A stretch of 64,000 nucleotides of DNA, taken from contig JADNRZ010000008.1 in assembly GCA_015501605.1 (NCBI GenBank), positions 434,001 to 498,000 on the forward strand, given 5' to 3'. Positions 23,829 through 36,261 of the stretch are shown here, piece by piece. Position 1 is the first letter of the stretch; each line of letters opens with the position of its first letter. The translations under genes and the position numbers were made by a program. Under the pieces are notes generated by a model. The model saw only the letters and a list, made by a program, of their open reading frames with translations. It had not been told where the DNA came from and searched no databases. Source of the stretch: Panaeolus papilionaceus. Its lineage: Eukaryota; Basidiomycota; Agaricomycetes; Agaricales.

Positions 23829-24941
23829 ATGGGAGCTTTACGTCCACGAAACGGTTCCACTCATGTCGTCGTTACTGGCGCACCGCCCAAAAAGCCCATT
23901 GTGGCTTGCATCACCTCGAAGGTGTGCGCTAAAAGGTCAACCCGTGTTAAGAAGCTGGAGACCCCCAAGCCTACTCCTCGAAGGCGTAGTCTGTCTCCCA
24001 AAGCCACCACCCCCACTGGGTCATCTCCTAATGGCCCAACCCCTAACTCCCCTGCAATCCCATCTGCGAACTCATCTCGCAGAAGATCTGTTATACTCTC
24101 AAGAATGCTTCCTCGTCCAGCATTCAGGGAGCCCTCAGATGCAGCTCTCTGCGCTGTTGGATTCGAATCCATGATCAAAGAGAATCGTAACATTGTTCGT
24201 ATGATGGTCGATTCTATCATTCCTCAGTATGTCTGCCGTCATCCGAACTACGAAGCACCATTCTGATAATTTGTTTAAAGATTCGAGTACTTTAGTGCTC
24301 TATACAACTTTGATTGTGATACAACCAAGGGCCAAGCACGGAGTGTCGTCCTCGATTACTCCAAAAACGACGCCCTACCAACAGTACCACCAACCCATAT
24401 GATGGCTATCACGGGCAATCGCAGAACCCCCCCGTCCAGTCCCCCCCATATTAAACTCTACCCAGTCCACAGCTCGATACTTGCGGTGCATTGTGCATCA
24501 CTGGCCATCTTCCCCCAACCACTGCCAATAGAGAAGCCACTGACAGACAAGCGCCAGATCCGTTTACCTATTTGTTACCTCCCCTTGCCCTCACCGGAAA
24601 TGTTTCCCCATCTCTTGGTGTTCCTATACACCAAAGACGTTTCGGTGCTCTTCAAGGCGTGCCTCCCTGCAGCACCACCCATGGACGACGAAGCCACCAT
24701 GCTATCATTTTCCCGTCACCTTGCCCAGACATATACGAGATCCACATTGGTGGAGCACATCCAGTCTGTGGTTGGTCTTTGGGCGAATGCCTGTTCTCTT
24801 GGTGTTTTTGATATGCGGCTCTGGTCTGCCATCGACTTGATGTGGTCAACATTACTCAATGCCCTCGAAATCGTACAGAAGGAGTCTTCGAGACGCGAAG
24901 GCGCCGAATCGACACCGGTCCCTGTGTCACCGCCCGCGTGA
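23829..24941 (+). CDS. clp1: Clp1-like (clampless) developmental regulator
   Basis: Two exons, 23829..24226 and 24281..24941, join in phase (Q-F-E-Y-F) to 352 residues. After a basic, Ser/Pro-rich N-terminus (about residues 1-95) comes the family core: RPAFREPSDAALCAVGFE, IKENRNIVRMMVDSIIPQ, FEYFSALYNFDCDTTKGQ, PPTHMMAITGNRR, then KLYPVHSSILAVHCASLAIF and a helical end with LLVFLYTKD. The latter resembles a degenerate BTB/POZ-like fold (inference). I recognise it as the basidiomycete Clp1 family. In Coprinopsis clp1 is needed for clamp-connection formation downstream of the A mating-type factors, and in Ustilago Clp1 interacts with bW and Rbf1. Both facts are from general knowledge. No mating-type genes are in the window. 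Confidence 0.8.
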
Positions 24942-26027
24942 AGCACTGCACCCTCACTCTTCCATTGTTTTCTCCATCTATTGCATTTTTCGGATAATTT
25001 GCATTGTACAACACCACATCTTGTCTAGCATGGGTCCGTTTAGTACTGATTTAAAAAATAGCACGCAGTCGTGTGATGTACATTTGTATCATTTTCTTTC
25101 TTTCTTTTTTCTTTTTTTCTGTTGTACATGTATCAAAGATAACAATATAACACGTACAAATCCGAAAAACCGAATGTCTGGACAGTTGAGGTGCTTCAGC
25201 GTACGATTGGGGTAAGGCGTATTTGGCGAGAATGCATGTTGAGGTATTCTGATTCCTGGACATGAGTCTACATGTGGTGGAACAATGGTATCGCTTATTG
25301 TATCCATTGGGCATGTGCTGTGCATAGGTGAACAATGGGTCGGATATGCGATTGCGGGTATATGGCACTTGTTCCACAGTTTCCGATTTCAAATTCGCAT
25401 ATATGGTGGATCCTTGAGTCATCTAGCGAAAAACAGGTATATGAGAGTCCCGATTTCCACTTGTCGATTGCGAGGACAAAAACACCCGTTCTGGCCAGTG
25501 TCATGAGTTTGAAACGTGGTGCGACCCACTTTCGAATTGACAGAGATAACGGATAAACCTGCCATTGTTTGAGCCTCCCAAGATCTACGATGTTGATGCT
25601 GCATGGAGGAGGTAGGGCGAGGACAGTTGCTGCTTATTCTGTAGCTTGTTGCATGGTTCCTTGATCTACGCAATCCAAATATGATAAATATATGATGCGC
25701 GTTTGGGTGCGTCCATTAAGATTGGATGGTCAGGGTGATGTTAGTATCAAATGGATATGTGATGCGATGTAAATGTTTATTATTGTTAATGATGAGAATG
25801 ACAACCAATAAGTTGTCTAGTTACTTGGATATCAGTATTGATTTCGTTTCGGTGAGTGAGTAATGTCATGAAGATGAAAGTTGAAGACGAGTTCAATAAT
25901 TGATATAAATCACGTGAAGTTCTTATTTGTCATTATTTGTACTAGCAAGGAATGCGATTTGGGCGTGTTTCTTTGGATTAAGGTGATTGTCAAGGCTTTG
26001 CTCTTGTTCTCTAACTTTGACCATTTA
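24942..26027. other. Intergenic spacer, clp1 to the Spa2-like gene
   Basis: About 1.09 kb containing the clp1 3' region, with a T/CT-rich run at about 25090-25125, and the upstream region of the Spa2-like gene. The last 300 bases are AT-rich with short repeats of GAT/ATG. No gene was recognised. Confidence 0.45.
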
Positions 26028-29000
26028 ATGAAGAGACAGCAATCCCGCGCTCCTTCTCCCACACCAACCGCCTTTTCTGGCATCTCAAATTACAGGGCAG
26101 ATTATAAGCAGTCTAAAGATGCGAAGACTACTCCAGCAGTACCTCAAATAGACTACAGAGCTGTATCAAGAACTCATTTCTCAGAACTCGGAAAGTATCT
26201 AGCAAGTTATCTCGCAAAGGGTATGTCTTTATATCTTTTTATTATATATTTAATATTCGTCATCTTATTTATTTACTTTGCGACTTTCTTCTACTGTCAA
26301 TCACTTTAGCACCGCCTGGCTCGCGAACCACTGCACGCTCTAAACTCACAAGACTCACAAGCCAACAATTTCATGAACTTTCAACGGATGTTTACGATGA
26401 ATTGGTTAGAAGGAAGAACGAAAGAGAAGGTAGGTGCTGGCCTTGAATTTTACTATCAATTCAAGTCTTGTTGCCCCTGAACCATCAATTCATGCTCACA
26501 CTTGACCATTAATTAGTTCCTTTTCTCCCTGTGAAGGAAGAGTTCCATCCAAAGCGCAACCAGGCTCGACAGAAACTCGCCACCCTTCCAGCAACTCGTT
26601 TCGAAGATCTATCCAGCGACGTCTACTTCGAACTTTCACGCCGTTATCCGGAGTTCAAGGAGGATGTGCGTCCTCCGTTGCTTTCTCATCATTCGTCGAA
26701 TCATAAATAACCATGTTTTTGAATCTTGCTTTTCTTCCCTTTGTTCAGCCTCTAGGAGGAGCTCCAGCTACCTCAGCATACGACGACGTACCCGCTCCTG
26801 ACTATGCACCACAACGAAATGCCAGTACCAGCCGTGCATCAGGACGTGCATCCGCAGATCGGCCAACCGACAGCGGATATGGAAGCGGAAGCCAAAGGAG
26901 ACCATCAGAGGACAGGCGGCGGCCTAGTGAAGATCAGTATAGCTCTGGTCGGAAAAGTGAAGATACCTACCGTAGGCAAGACGATCCTTACGCTGGACGA
27001 GAGGAAACCCTTGCAAATGCCCTTGCATCACGAAGAAAGCCATCACAGGATACCACACGTCGATCCGACGAGCGCGAGCGCGAGCGAGCTGAATTTGGCA
27101 GGCGACCAAGCCAGGCGACAACCAATACCATGGCGAACGATAATACACCGATGGGAAACAACATGTCGAATGCTCCTTCTGGGCCTGCAGCACAGAGTAC
27201 TACGGCAACAAGTACCATGATTATACCCGCGAAGAGTACGATGATGGAAGAGGAATATATAGATATTCCATATGGTAGGGATGTCCGTGAGAGCACAACG
27301 CTTGACGAACAGGATAGGCGAGTGGGCGACAACGGGCGTGATAGAGCGAGGGAAAGGGATACATTGGGACTCGAACAAGATCCAGATAGTGCTAGCGAGT
27401 ACCCCAGCCCGCTGAGTGCGCGCAACCCTCCTGCTGGTTTGGGAGGGCTTGCTGCCAGGTTGAAGAGTGTTGAAGCCGAGGATGAAGACATACTGCCTGA
27501 TACGAGAAATGCTGCGGATGATTACTTTGGTCGGGCGAGTGTAGATTCCACAAGATCTGCCAATTTGCGAGGAACTCCGAATGATGGGAGGGGCGGTAGT
27601 GCGATGGGTGGTCGAGCGAGTGTTGTGGCAGAGGAAACGGAGAAGATGAAGAAGGATTATGAGTATAAGATCGCAAGGATGCAGACGGAGATTGCGAGGA
27701 TGCAAAGAGAGGTATCGGATGCCGCTGACGCTGCTGATGCCGAGAAACGGGCATACATGGATAGTGAGGTGAGGGTGAGGCAATTGGAAGACGAGTTGGC
27801 TACAGTGAGAAAGGTTTGCGCTTCCCAACTTCCCGTCTTTTATATCATATTGAAGCCTTCTTCGTCAGCGAGCAGAGGAACAGACGACTGCGATGAGGAA
27901 CATGCAGAAGGAGTTGGATGAATTGAAGGACCTCAGAAAGAGAGAAGCTCGTCAGGCTGAAGATGATAGAGAGGAACTAGCAATCTATCGTGATAGATGC
28001 CTGAAGCTTGAGGAGGAGAACGAAATGCGTCAAGAGGTACAATATTTGTCTATTCCTCGTTTCTCATTTCTTATCGTCGGTACAGATGCAGACCGATCCC
28101 CACAACATCGATCAACTACGATCCGATATGGAGAGCCTGCTCCTTGAAATTAGTGACTTGTCGCGACGAAACGACGAGCTCATGTCATCCAAGGACTCTG
28201 ACAACCTTCTCATACGCGAGCTTGACAGTCAGCTGAAGGACTACAAGAGGAAATACGAGCAAGCGAAAACAGAGCTGCGCAGTGTCAAAGGTGTGTTTTT
28301 GTCAATATTTTTTGAGGTTCTAGCTAATATATCTGAATTAGCGACGTCGCAACTCTTCCTGCAAGCACCCAAGTTTGACAAGCTTGAAGACCAATTGCCC
28401 ATGGCTCCGGATGGTGGCATTCTCGATCTTTATATAACCGCCTTCCTATCCGCTATCGATTCCCTCCTCACAGCTGGCCGATCAAATGCCCCCACTCGTG
28501 TGCTCACCCCTATGAAGTCAGTTGTCAATGCTGTCACCAACATCATTGACGACGTCAAAGCATTCGAGAGACGTCCACAACGTGATCGTGCAGATGTAGA
28601 CATGGACGCCCTTCGTTCTCTTCGCGACAGAGCAGATGCAACCCTCAGTAACCTTGTTGCGGCCACCAAGACTCACGCATCCTCATCTGGCATGTCGCCT
28701 GTCAGTCTTCTGGATGCAGCTGCCAGTCATGTTTCCCTAACGATTACCGAGCTTGGAAGGACAGTCTGCATCCGTCGAGCTAGCAAAGCTGAGCAAGAGC
28801 AGCTGAGCTCATCTGCGGGAAGCAGCATGGGGTCAACGGCTACAAATGGGTATTCGCCAGCTCTGAGACCAGTGGATGAGGGCCGTGGATATGGTTCATC
28901 TAGTCCATCCTCACATGCGAGGAAGGGCAGCCAGGCATCCGTGGCGGGCTCGATGCGTGGACGTTTCACTGACAGTCCTAGCTCCCCACCGACTTCTAGT

Positions 29001-29489
29001 TTGGGAGGAAGGGGCTATACGCGCCGCCCTGCTTCTCAGAACTCGAGTGAACAGACGAATTCACCACCACCCATATTTGATTCAAGCAATATGACTGGTG
29101 GAGTCAGCGACGACTCTGGTCCTGCCGATGGGTCTGAAACTGATCCATGGACAGAGCTCAAACCCTACCTGGAAGCACAAACAGAATCCATTGTATACGC
29201 CATCCAGAGTGTCCTCTCAGGTGTACGCAGTCCACAGCCATCACCCACGCTCAACGAGAATATCACCCAGATCATCACCATTGTGGCTAGCATTGTTGCC
29301 GTTTGCAACGATAATCTGCCACCTGGAGGCGCTTTGCAGGGCAAAGAGATATTGAAGGAGCTGACAGAGCATGCCAATAAGTTGAGCGAGGCGCAGGCCA
29401 GTGCTGAGATGACCAAGGAGAGCAGGCAGGCGATGGCCAAGTCGAGCTTTGCCATTGCGAATGCGATGAAAGGATTGACGAAGCTATAG
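26028..29489 (+). CDS. SPA2: Spa2-like polarisome scaffold protein (SHD domain)
   Basis: Seven exons, 26028..26220, 26310..26429, 26517..26665, 26749..27813, 27869..28036, 28086..28290 and 28342..29489, sum to 1015 residues. The ATG at 26028 (MKRQQSRAPSPTPT) was preferred over an in-frame ATG at 25881, because the upstream residues look like untranslated AT-rich sequence. The N-terminus holds the two Spa2-homology repeats shared with GIT proteins: SQQFHELSTDVYDELVRRKN and ATRFEDLSSDVYFELSRRYP. A disordered Arg/Ser-rich region follows, then a coiled coil (about residues 440-640) rich in Glu/Lys/Arg. A helical C-terminal domain begins LPMAPDGGILDLYITAFL. Family knowledge: Spa2 scaffolds formins and MAP-kinase components at growing hyphal tips and septa. 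It lies downstream of clp1, also a morphogenesis gene, but there is no sign of co-regulation. Confidence 0.88.
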
Positions 29490-30773
29490 ACGTCCTCTTC
29501 ATACCCCACTTTTTTTTCATCGTCACCATCGCCACATTCTGTAAACCCAGTATGGGCTGCAGAATTGACAACCCGCCTTCGATCCCGTATGTTTTTCACT
29601 TATTTTATTATACATACATACCTACATTCATATTCGTTGGATTTAATTGTGGCAGGTATACGTCACACATACATACTCATCATCATCATAGCTGGAATAA
29701 TTCTTCGTTCTTTTGTTGATATTCTTTCTGTTATGTTTCCGACTGGCAGGATGGATATGTCTGCACTTTATGTCAATTTCACCTTTATCACCTCATGATA
29801 TTTATAACACGTTTTGTCAATCGCAATTTCACCTTCGTCCCTGTTTTCGTCCATGTACCTGGCCCACACCACTATTATTGTATGTTCATTTTTGACTGTC
29901 TGTATCCATTCCAACGCATGCATTCCTTCCATGATAAAAGCTTTTTGAGATAGACCGGTTTCAACACGGAAGATATCAGGAGTGTTCTGAGCAGCGAGCC
30001 CTAGGTTCAGAATCGCAGGGGTGGCAGGGATTACTAGTTACTGTTGGCTGTGTTTACATTCTTCTTTGGACAGGGTTTGGTTACTGCTATATGAATCCGT
30101 TCGCAACCGATAAACTCACACAGCTGTATTTCTAAGCGCTCGATAGGTTTCTGAGCGCTTTGCATTTTAGTCTCCTACATCAATGAGCTCCTACCTGCAG
30201 CATCACTTCTTGGGCTAGCGATGGCCCTTGAATCCGTCCATCATGTATCGCTCGACACCGTGCAACTTATGCAAAAACTTGACCAAATGCATCCACAAAA
30301 ATGCTTCGTACCTCGAGGCCCTGCTGATAACTACTCTGATTTTCCAGGTCCTCAAGATGATAGTTCGAGATTTAACTTTGAAATCGCTCGAGCACCGAGC
30401 ACCTCGCTCGAAAACTTGGGATTAGCTGCCTTAGGGTGACGATTCGGATCCTTGCTGATTCAGACGCATGGTCATGTTGGGCGAGTCTATGAACATAACG
30501 AGATCGTTCGTGGGTCCATCAACAAACGCTACTTATGACATTGCCCCGAGGCAAATTACATGACTTGGACGTCTTGATTGAGGGCGCGCGGTAATGGTAA
30601 TGAAAATAGCCTCTATTTCTAAATTATGACCTGAACGGAGACGTGTTTTGGCACGCGGCAGTGTTGATGGCTGAATGCACTCAGGGTCCGATGTCTGGAG
30701 CTGTGCAACTTATGTTATCCGGCTTTTAATTTCAACGACTTTCGTCTTTCTCCTCATCCTCCTCAACTTGCTC
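29490..30773. other. Intergenic spacer, Spa2-like gene to the AAA+ ATPase gene
   Basis: About 1.28 kb. A short open frame on + at 30221-30439 (72 codons, rich in His/Pro/Asp) matches nothing I know and lacks intron or codon-use support. The first 400 bases are AT-rich 3' flank. Nothing else was recognised. Confidence 0.4.
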
Positions 30774-33576
30774 ATGTCAATTGGTCGTCTTCCTCGCACT
30801 CTGCAATGTCATTCAACAAAGTCATTCTTTTCAATATCTCTTCATAACGGAAGATTGGCCCAATCTCACTGGCTCCAGCAGCAGCGTAAGTACGTTGTGC
30901 CCACCACCCCACCCAGAAGCGGTCCTTCTCAGGGGGCAGGAGCCACCAAGAATACCACCCATTCTCAAAGCAATCATACCCATGGACGACATACTAAAGC
31001 ACCTACCCCTCGAATGCCACCTTTAGTCCAGCCGCAATCACGCCACGAGATTCACGAAGGCACCATCGCACTGAATATACCATATAACCCTCCTGGTGGC
31101 GGAGTTGGTCCTAACATCCCCGGTGGTGGGGGTGGAGGCGGAGGGTCGTTCACGAGTTCGCCCATGCTGGACGCGATTTTGACCACCGTTGTTGGTCTGG
31201 GAGCAGGTGTGTCTCGGATGCGCTTTGTTGGCATCATCATTCGCTCCAATCTAACTCACTACCCTCTGAAGTTTTTGTCGGAGGCATCGCGTACGTGCGA
31301 TGGTACAAGAAGAACGTTCTCGTTAAGGTGATTTATGATTTACCACCTCAAAGCATTCACAGAACTGACACAACTCGTGCTGCTTTCCTCCAACACTCCA
31401 ACAACGCTCGCGTGGAATCTATAATTATCCTACCCAACCTGGTCATGGAACTCTGATCAATACACCCTATACTGTTCAATGACCTCTCTGCCATGACCGG
31501 TGCTGTTATTCCACCGTGTTTCCCAACTTTTTTTGATGAACACGCGCCGCGCTGTCAATTGTTGCCGCATTCAACTCAATTTATCCACCACGCCAACTCA
31601 TTGCGCAGATCGAAGAAGCCTTCCAACCTGGATACGACCCTGCCCTAGAGCTTGCGAAGTTGCATACCTCCCGCAAGGGCCCTCCTCGTGACGATACAGA
31701 CGATGATCCAAACCTTTTAGAGGATGGGGAACCATGGACAGAAGACATTCGTAGAAAAGAGCAGGACTATATTGACGACATCGTTCATGGTAATGAAGTG
31801 GGTCATTATTACATGCTTTTGGGGCCCAAGGTAATTCTACTTTTCACCTCGACTGTTCATCCTATATTCAATCATTCGTAAACGAAAGGGAACCGGTAAG
31901 GGAACAATGATATTCGATGCGATGGCGAAATGCAATGCGGATGGTGTATCTATGTGTGATGCTCATCCAGACTTGGAGGTCTTCCGCCTGCGATTGGGCA
32001 AGGCTTTAAATTACGAGTACAACGAAGACACGCAGACTGGTTTGTTTCAAAGACGTGATCCACGTGAAGGTGGCCCAGCGTTGGATATCGAGCGTGGTAT
32101 GTTATCATTTTATCTTCGAAATTGAATAACAGCCAAACTCCTTCGACGGTCAGCCATGAATAAGCTCGAGAAGGTTGCTCTGCAACAAGCTCGGACTCGA
32201 CATAAGCCCCTTGTGCTCATCATCAACAACATTCATTTCTTCCAAAATGACGAAGAAGGTAGAAACATGCTGCTACAACTGCAGCAAAAAGCAGAGGCAT
32301 GGGCGGCCAGCGGTATCCTCACAATGGTGTTTAGCTCGTACGTTTCTTTTTAACTGTCTGATAGCAGGCACACGAATTCCACTAATTTTATTATTATGAA
32401 GTGATGACTTTTGGCCCTTCAATGTCATGAGGAAAAATGCCTCTCGCATGCATGTTAGTACCCCGCCTAAAGGTTTGTTTCTGGGCAAATACTGATTATG
32501 TACGCAGGTTCTCTCGATATACGATCTAGACATGAAGGAGTCCCTACGTGCTATCCACAAGTTAAGGCGAAGGTCTGGTAGACCTGCTGCGTCTCCTGAG
32601 GAGGTCGAAGAGTCGCTTCGACTTGTTGGCGGGAGGTTGAGCTATTTGACGAAGGTCTGTAATGTCTGTGTCCATTCTCATAGACATCGTGCTGTGATTC
32701 TCACAGAAAATATTGTAGGCTGCTAAATCCAGAAAGATGATTGACATGGCGGAGCACCTGCTTGAAGTCGAGAAGGGATGGCTCCTCAGCCAAATCGGTC
32801 TTATATTTGATTGTGACGACGATGTTATGGATGAGGTGTGCATCCTTAGTACCTCACCACTTCAACAACTAATGTCTCTGAATATGTAGCAAAAATGGAG
32901 TTCGTGCTCCTGGTTGCTCCTTCAAGAATTCGTGAAGGAACGGGAAAAGCTAGAGGCTGAGAGGGAGGCTCGCAGGGAAGAGCTAAAGAAAGCTATTGAA
33001 GAGGCTGAGAAGAAAGGAGAACCAATAGAGGTTGAAGCAGAAGACGAGTCAGACTTGCCTTTACCCGCTATCCCTTGGTGGAAATGCCGACAGATTATGA
33101 CCCGCGCTGATTTCATGGAGGGTATGTGATGAGTCATCGTCAAGCTAAATGGCAATTGATGGATTTTTCGCCTATTCAAGAACTTGACAGGCTGAATATC
33201 ATCTCCATCGATGTGTGTAACTTCTCTACGTTCTGCTTGCTTCAAGACCATTGACAACGTCGTTGGCAGATCAAACTCAACGTTCGACCAGATTCTAATC
33301 TTATTCTTCATGCAGCACAGCAGGTCGTCAATGAAGAAGGATTTCAAGAATTGCTTGATGCTGTCAGAGACAGAATCAACGAGATTGAAAGTTTACATCG
33401 TACCAGGGAATTAACCGTACGTTTGGTATTAATTCGTTCCTTGTTTCATTGCTGACTCAAACCATTCGTAGTTCAAGGACCTGGATAAGGGTGATATGGT
33501 TCGACTGGCTGTTGACAAACGTGGTGCGGAGTTACTCATGACTCTGCGCGATGACGACGACGACGACGATGACTGA
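30774..33576 (+). CDS. Fungal AAA+ ATPase with probable mitochondrial N-terminus
   Basis: Twelve exons: 30774..31206, 31272..31327, 31609..31830, 31889..32096, 32154..32337, 32402..32453, 32508..32654, 32719..32835, 32890..33121, 33181..33212, 33270..33416 and 33472..33576. They sum to 644 residues. The N-terminus is basic and hydroxylated, like a mitochondrial presequence. A glycine-rich stretch and one hydrophobic segment (MLDAILTTVVGLGAVFVGG) follow, suggesting a membrane anchor. The P-loop is GPKGTGKGT, split by an intron. Walker B is LVLIINNIHFF, and a polar strand ending FSSDDFWPF follows. The C-terminus has a helical/coiled-coil region, a likely winged-helix-like part (LNIISIDIKLNVRP) and an all-Asp tail. 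I know similar uncharacterised proteins in fungi, and the substrate is unknown. The third exon boundary is the least secure, because the 281-base intron before it is unusually long. Confidence 0.75.
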
Positions 33577-34132
33577 GTGTTGATCTGCAAAAATTACGGC
33601 TGGGCCTGGTGCTCAATTTGCTCGTGTACCCTCCGTTTATTGGGTCATGTCGCGTCCTTTCCTTTTAATATTTTCATTCCTTGACGGCGGTTACAGGCTC
33701 TGCCCGCCTTTTCATTTCGTGCCTGCTAGGTAGCTACTGTAAATCGAAGGCCCTGCTCACTTTGGCTTCTTGTTCTAATTCGTTGGGCTAATGTTGTATA
33801 CCACTTGGAAGCATTTTTACACATATTTACTTGTGCTTATTGATACTTGAATATTCATGGTTATTTGACAAGTAAAATTACGCGCCGAAAAAGTGTTGAA
33901 CTAGTAACTCAACTATCACCTTTACACAACAGGGTCATTTGCGATATGGCCTGGCTAATGACGTGTTTGAAGGTGCTCATTACTACACCTATTGTTCGGT
34001 TTGAACCTCACAACTTTCTATTAGAAAAACGACAAAAAAAGCAGAGTAGCAGCACGATCCCGAGATTATGGTATAACATTAGACGTAGAGGGTCATTGCT
34101 TGCGTACATGTAAATTAAAAGGCGTGTAAAGT
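33577..34132. other. Convergent intergenic region, AAA+ ATPase and RER1
   Basis: About 560 bases between two convergent gene ends. It is AT-rich and holds the 3' flanks of both genes. No other feature was recognised. Confidence 0.45.
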
Positions 34133-35038
34133 CTACTTGGAGCCTCCATAACGAGCCTTGCGACCAATGTCGAAGGGAACATACTTGTACTTTATCATAT
34201 GTCTAAATTGACGAGGTGAGGACGTTGTTATAATGAAAAAGAGGGAGCAAAACATAACGTACTGGATTTGGCGGCGCATAGTAAGCGCGAAGAGAGTGAA
34301 GAAATAGACGACGAGAATAGGCCAGTAGACAGGGACATCAAATACTTCTGACATTGTGCAGAATATGGCAATTATAGTTGCGCGGGTCGCTGACAACCTA
34401 TTGAACAGAATGCCACAGGTAAACGCGTTGTTAGGGTAAATTCATGCTCAATACTGATACAGTGTATGCACTGACCAGAATTGCCATTCAGGCAGACGAC
34501 GGACGAAGGGGCGGAACTCATCATCACGTTGAGATGGCAGGGGGCTCACAGGGTCACCTCCTTCCTCGACCTCATCTGCGAGCAAGTCATCTTGGAGAGA
34601 TGGGTCGAACTTTGGTTGAAGGAAGGCCAAGAGAAGGTTGAGAAGGTAAATGGCATGGGCATCTGTGAACAATAATCAAAACGATAGTAAAATATAACAT
34701 ATGAGAAAAGACATACAGCAAACTACAAATGAATGGCTTTCGGTCAGCGTAAGCACATTAAAACATAACTTTGGTACGAACCGATATACCACTAAACAGG
34801 GGCCAAGACATGTCAGAATCAAGTTTTTCAAGTAAAAATGTGATAAACCTACTCCCTGAGCAAGAACAATTCTCAAAAAGAAGACAGCTAATAGTCCCGC
34901 CGTAGCCAACCAGCGCTGTAGCATATGGGGTGTCCAGCGGTCGAGAATTTGTTGGTATTGGCGTTGAATTTTATAGTACTGAGCTGAAACATTTTGAACG
35001 GGGGAAGATTCTAGACCTGATCCTGAATCGTTCATCAT
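34133..35038 (-). CDS. RER1: Rer1, ER retrieval receptor of early Golgi
   Basis: Read from ATG at 35038 to TAG at 34133. The recognisable order is [20 protein letters not shown], the first membrane segment [15 protein letters not shown], then [67 protein letters not shown], and [20 protein letters not shown]. This is the four-membrane-segment Rer1 family, which sends ER membrane proteins back from the cis-Golgi in COPI vesicles. The exon structure is unusual. Exon 1 is 35038..34853. Two tiny exons follow at 34791..34782 (10 bases) and 34722..34717 (6 bases), which together supply WYIVCY. Exon 4 starts at 34662. It shares a 217-base divergent promoter with the kinase gene at 35256. Confidence 0.93.
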
Positions 35039-35255
35039 GACGGGCGTTAAACGTGAAGCGTCGGTGAGGAAAATGAGAAAGGACGACAAGAGTTAGCGTC
35101 TACGTTTGTTCTGAGCTGGCCTAAACGCGAGACGGACGTGTAAGTTTGCAGGTCAGGCACCACGTCATTCAGTCGGAGATTCAAATTTATGCCACGGCAC
35201 CCGGAAAATGCCTATCCCGTTGATCATCAAATGCTCTGGTCCCTACACGTTAACC

Positions 35256-36261
35256 ATGACCTCCTCTGTTCAACTAGCCGCTCAGCATATTCTAAAGCAT
35301 ATAAATACCAATCAACGCCCTTTATTTGCTGCCATACAGGGTCCACAAGGCTCAGGAAAGTCATATTTATCAAGAAGGCTTCAGGAATACTTGCAGTCCC
35401 CTCCATATTCCCTCAAAGTTGCTGTGCTTTCAATCGATGATCTGTATCTTCCTCATGATTCTCTTGTCTCTTTAGCAGCTGCGCATCCTCACAATCTCTT
35501 ATGGAAAGGACGCGGTCAACCAGGTACACATGATGTTGACCTTGGCGTCAATCTCCTGACTGCGATCCGGAATGGAAGCCAATCTATTGAGCTTCCCAGG
35601 TTCGACAAGAGTCTTTTTTCTGGAGAAGGTGATAGGATGCCTATGGATGGAACAGGACCGACTGTAGAACAGCCACCTAGTCTCGATCTGCTTATATTTG
35701 AAGGATGGTGTGTTGGATTTAATCCAATTACTGAGGATGAACTCCAAGCTCGATGGAATGGGATATGGTCATCACAACTCCATAAGTTACACCTAGACCC
35801 GAATTCATTCCGCTTTGAGGATATACAAGCCATCAACTCCCGACTACCGGCGTACCTTGCTCTCTGGAACTTCTTTGACGTTTACATTTCTGTAAGCACA
35901 GTGACTAGGCGAGGCTTGACTTGTTGACTGATTTTTACAGCTGAGGCCGAACCCTTTAATTACCGACGGCTCTCCGTATTCAGTAATCTACAAATGGCGA
36001 CTTGAGCAAGAGCATAACATGAAGCTCACAAATGGTGGCCGTGGGATGACGGACAGTGAAGTTAAACTGTAAGTGGAAATGAAAGCACGCCAATTGAAAA
36101 ACTGTCTTTGACATGATTACAATATGGTCCCCAGCTTTGTTGATCGTTATATTCCTGGTTACATTTTCTTTGGGGATTTGGATCGTGACAGATGGGCAGG
36201 AAAGGGCCTGGTGCTGACTGTGGATGAATCAAGGAACGTTGTCGATGAGGAAGGCTTCTGA
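35256..36261 (+). CDS. TDA10: Tda10/glycerate-kinase-like P-loop kinase
   Basis: Three exons, 35256..35891, 35941..36068 and 36135..36261, join in phase to 296 residues. The ATG at 35256 (MTSSVQLAAQHIL) fits the family better than an in-frame ATG at 35208. The P-loop is GPQGSGKSYL. Family landmarks are VLSIDDLYLPHD, GRGQPGTHDVDLG, ELPRFDKSLFSGEGDR and the Walker B-like LLIFEGWCVGF. The C-terminal IYKWRLEQEHNMK and FVDRYIPGY motifs are also typical. Family knowledge: yeast Tda10 and plant glycerate 3-kinase share this fold. The fungal member's physiological substrate is not settled, so the activity is stated only as a kinase-type phosphotransferase. Residues for nucleotide binding are intact. 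Confidence 0.88.

Noticed and set aside
25881..26027. In-frame upstream ATG extending the Spa2-like protein by 49 residues
   Set aside because: The extension is hydrophobic and AT-rich, unlike the family start, while the ATG at 26028 gives the typical Ser/Pro N-terminus.
30221..30439. 72-codon open frame upstream of the AAA+ ATPase gene
   Set aside because: It is not in phase with the downstream gene through any good splice pair and shows no recognisable domain.
35208..35255. In-frame upstream ATG extending the Tda10-like kinase by 16 residues
   Set aside because: The extra residues do not resemble the family start and lie within the short divergent promoter with RER1.
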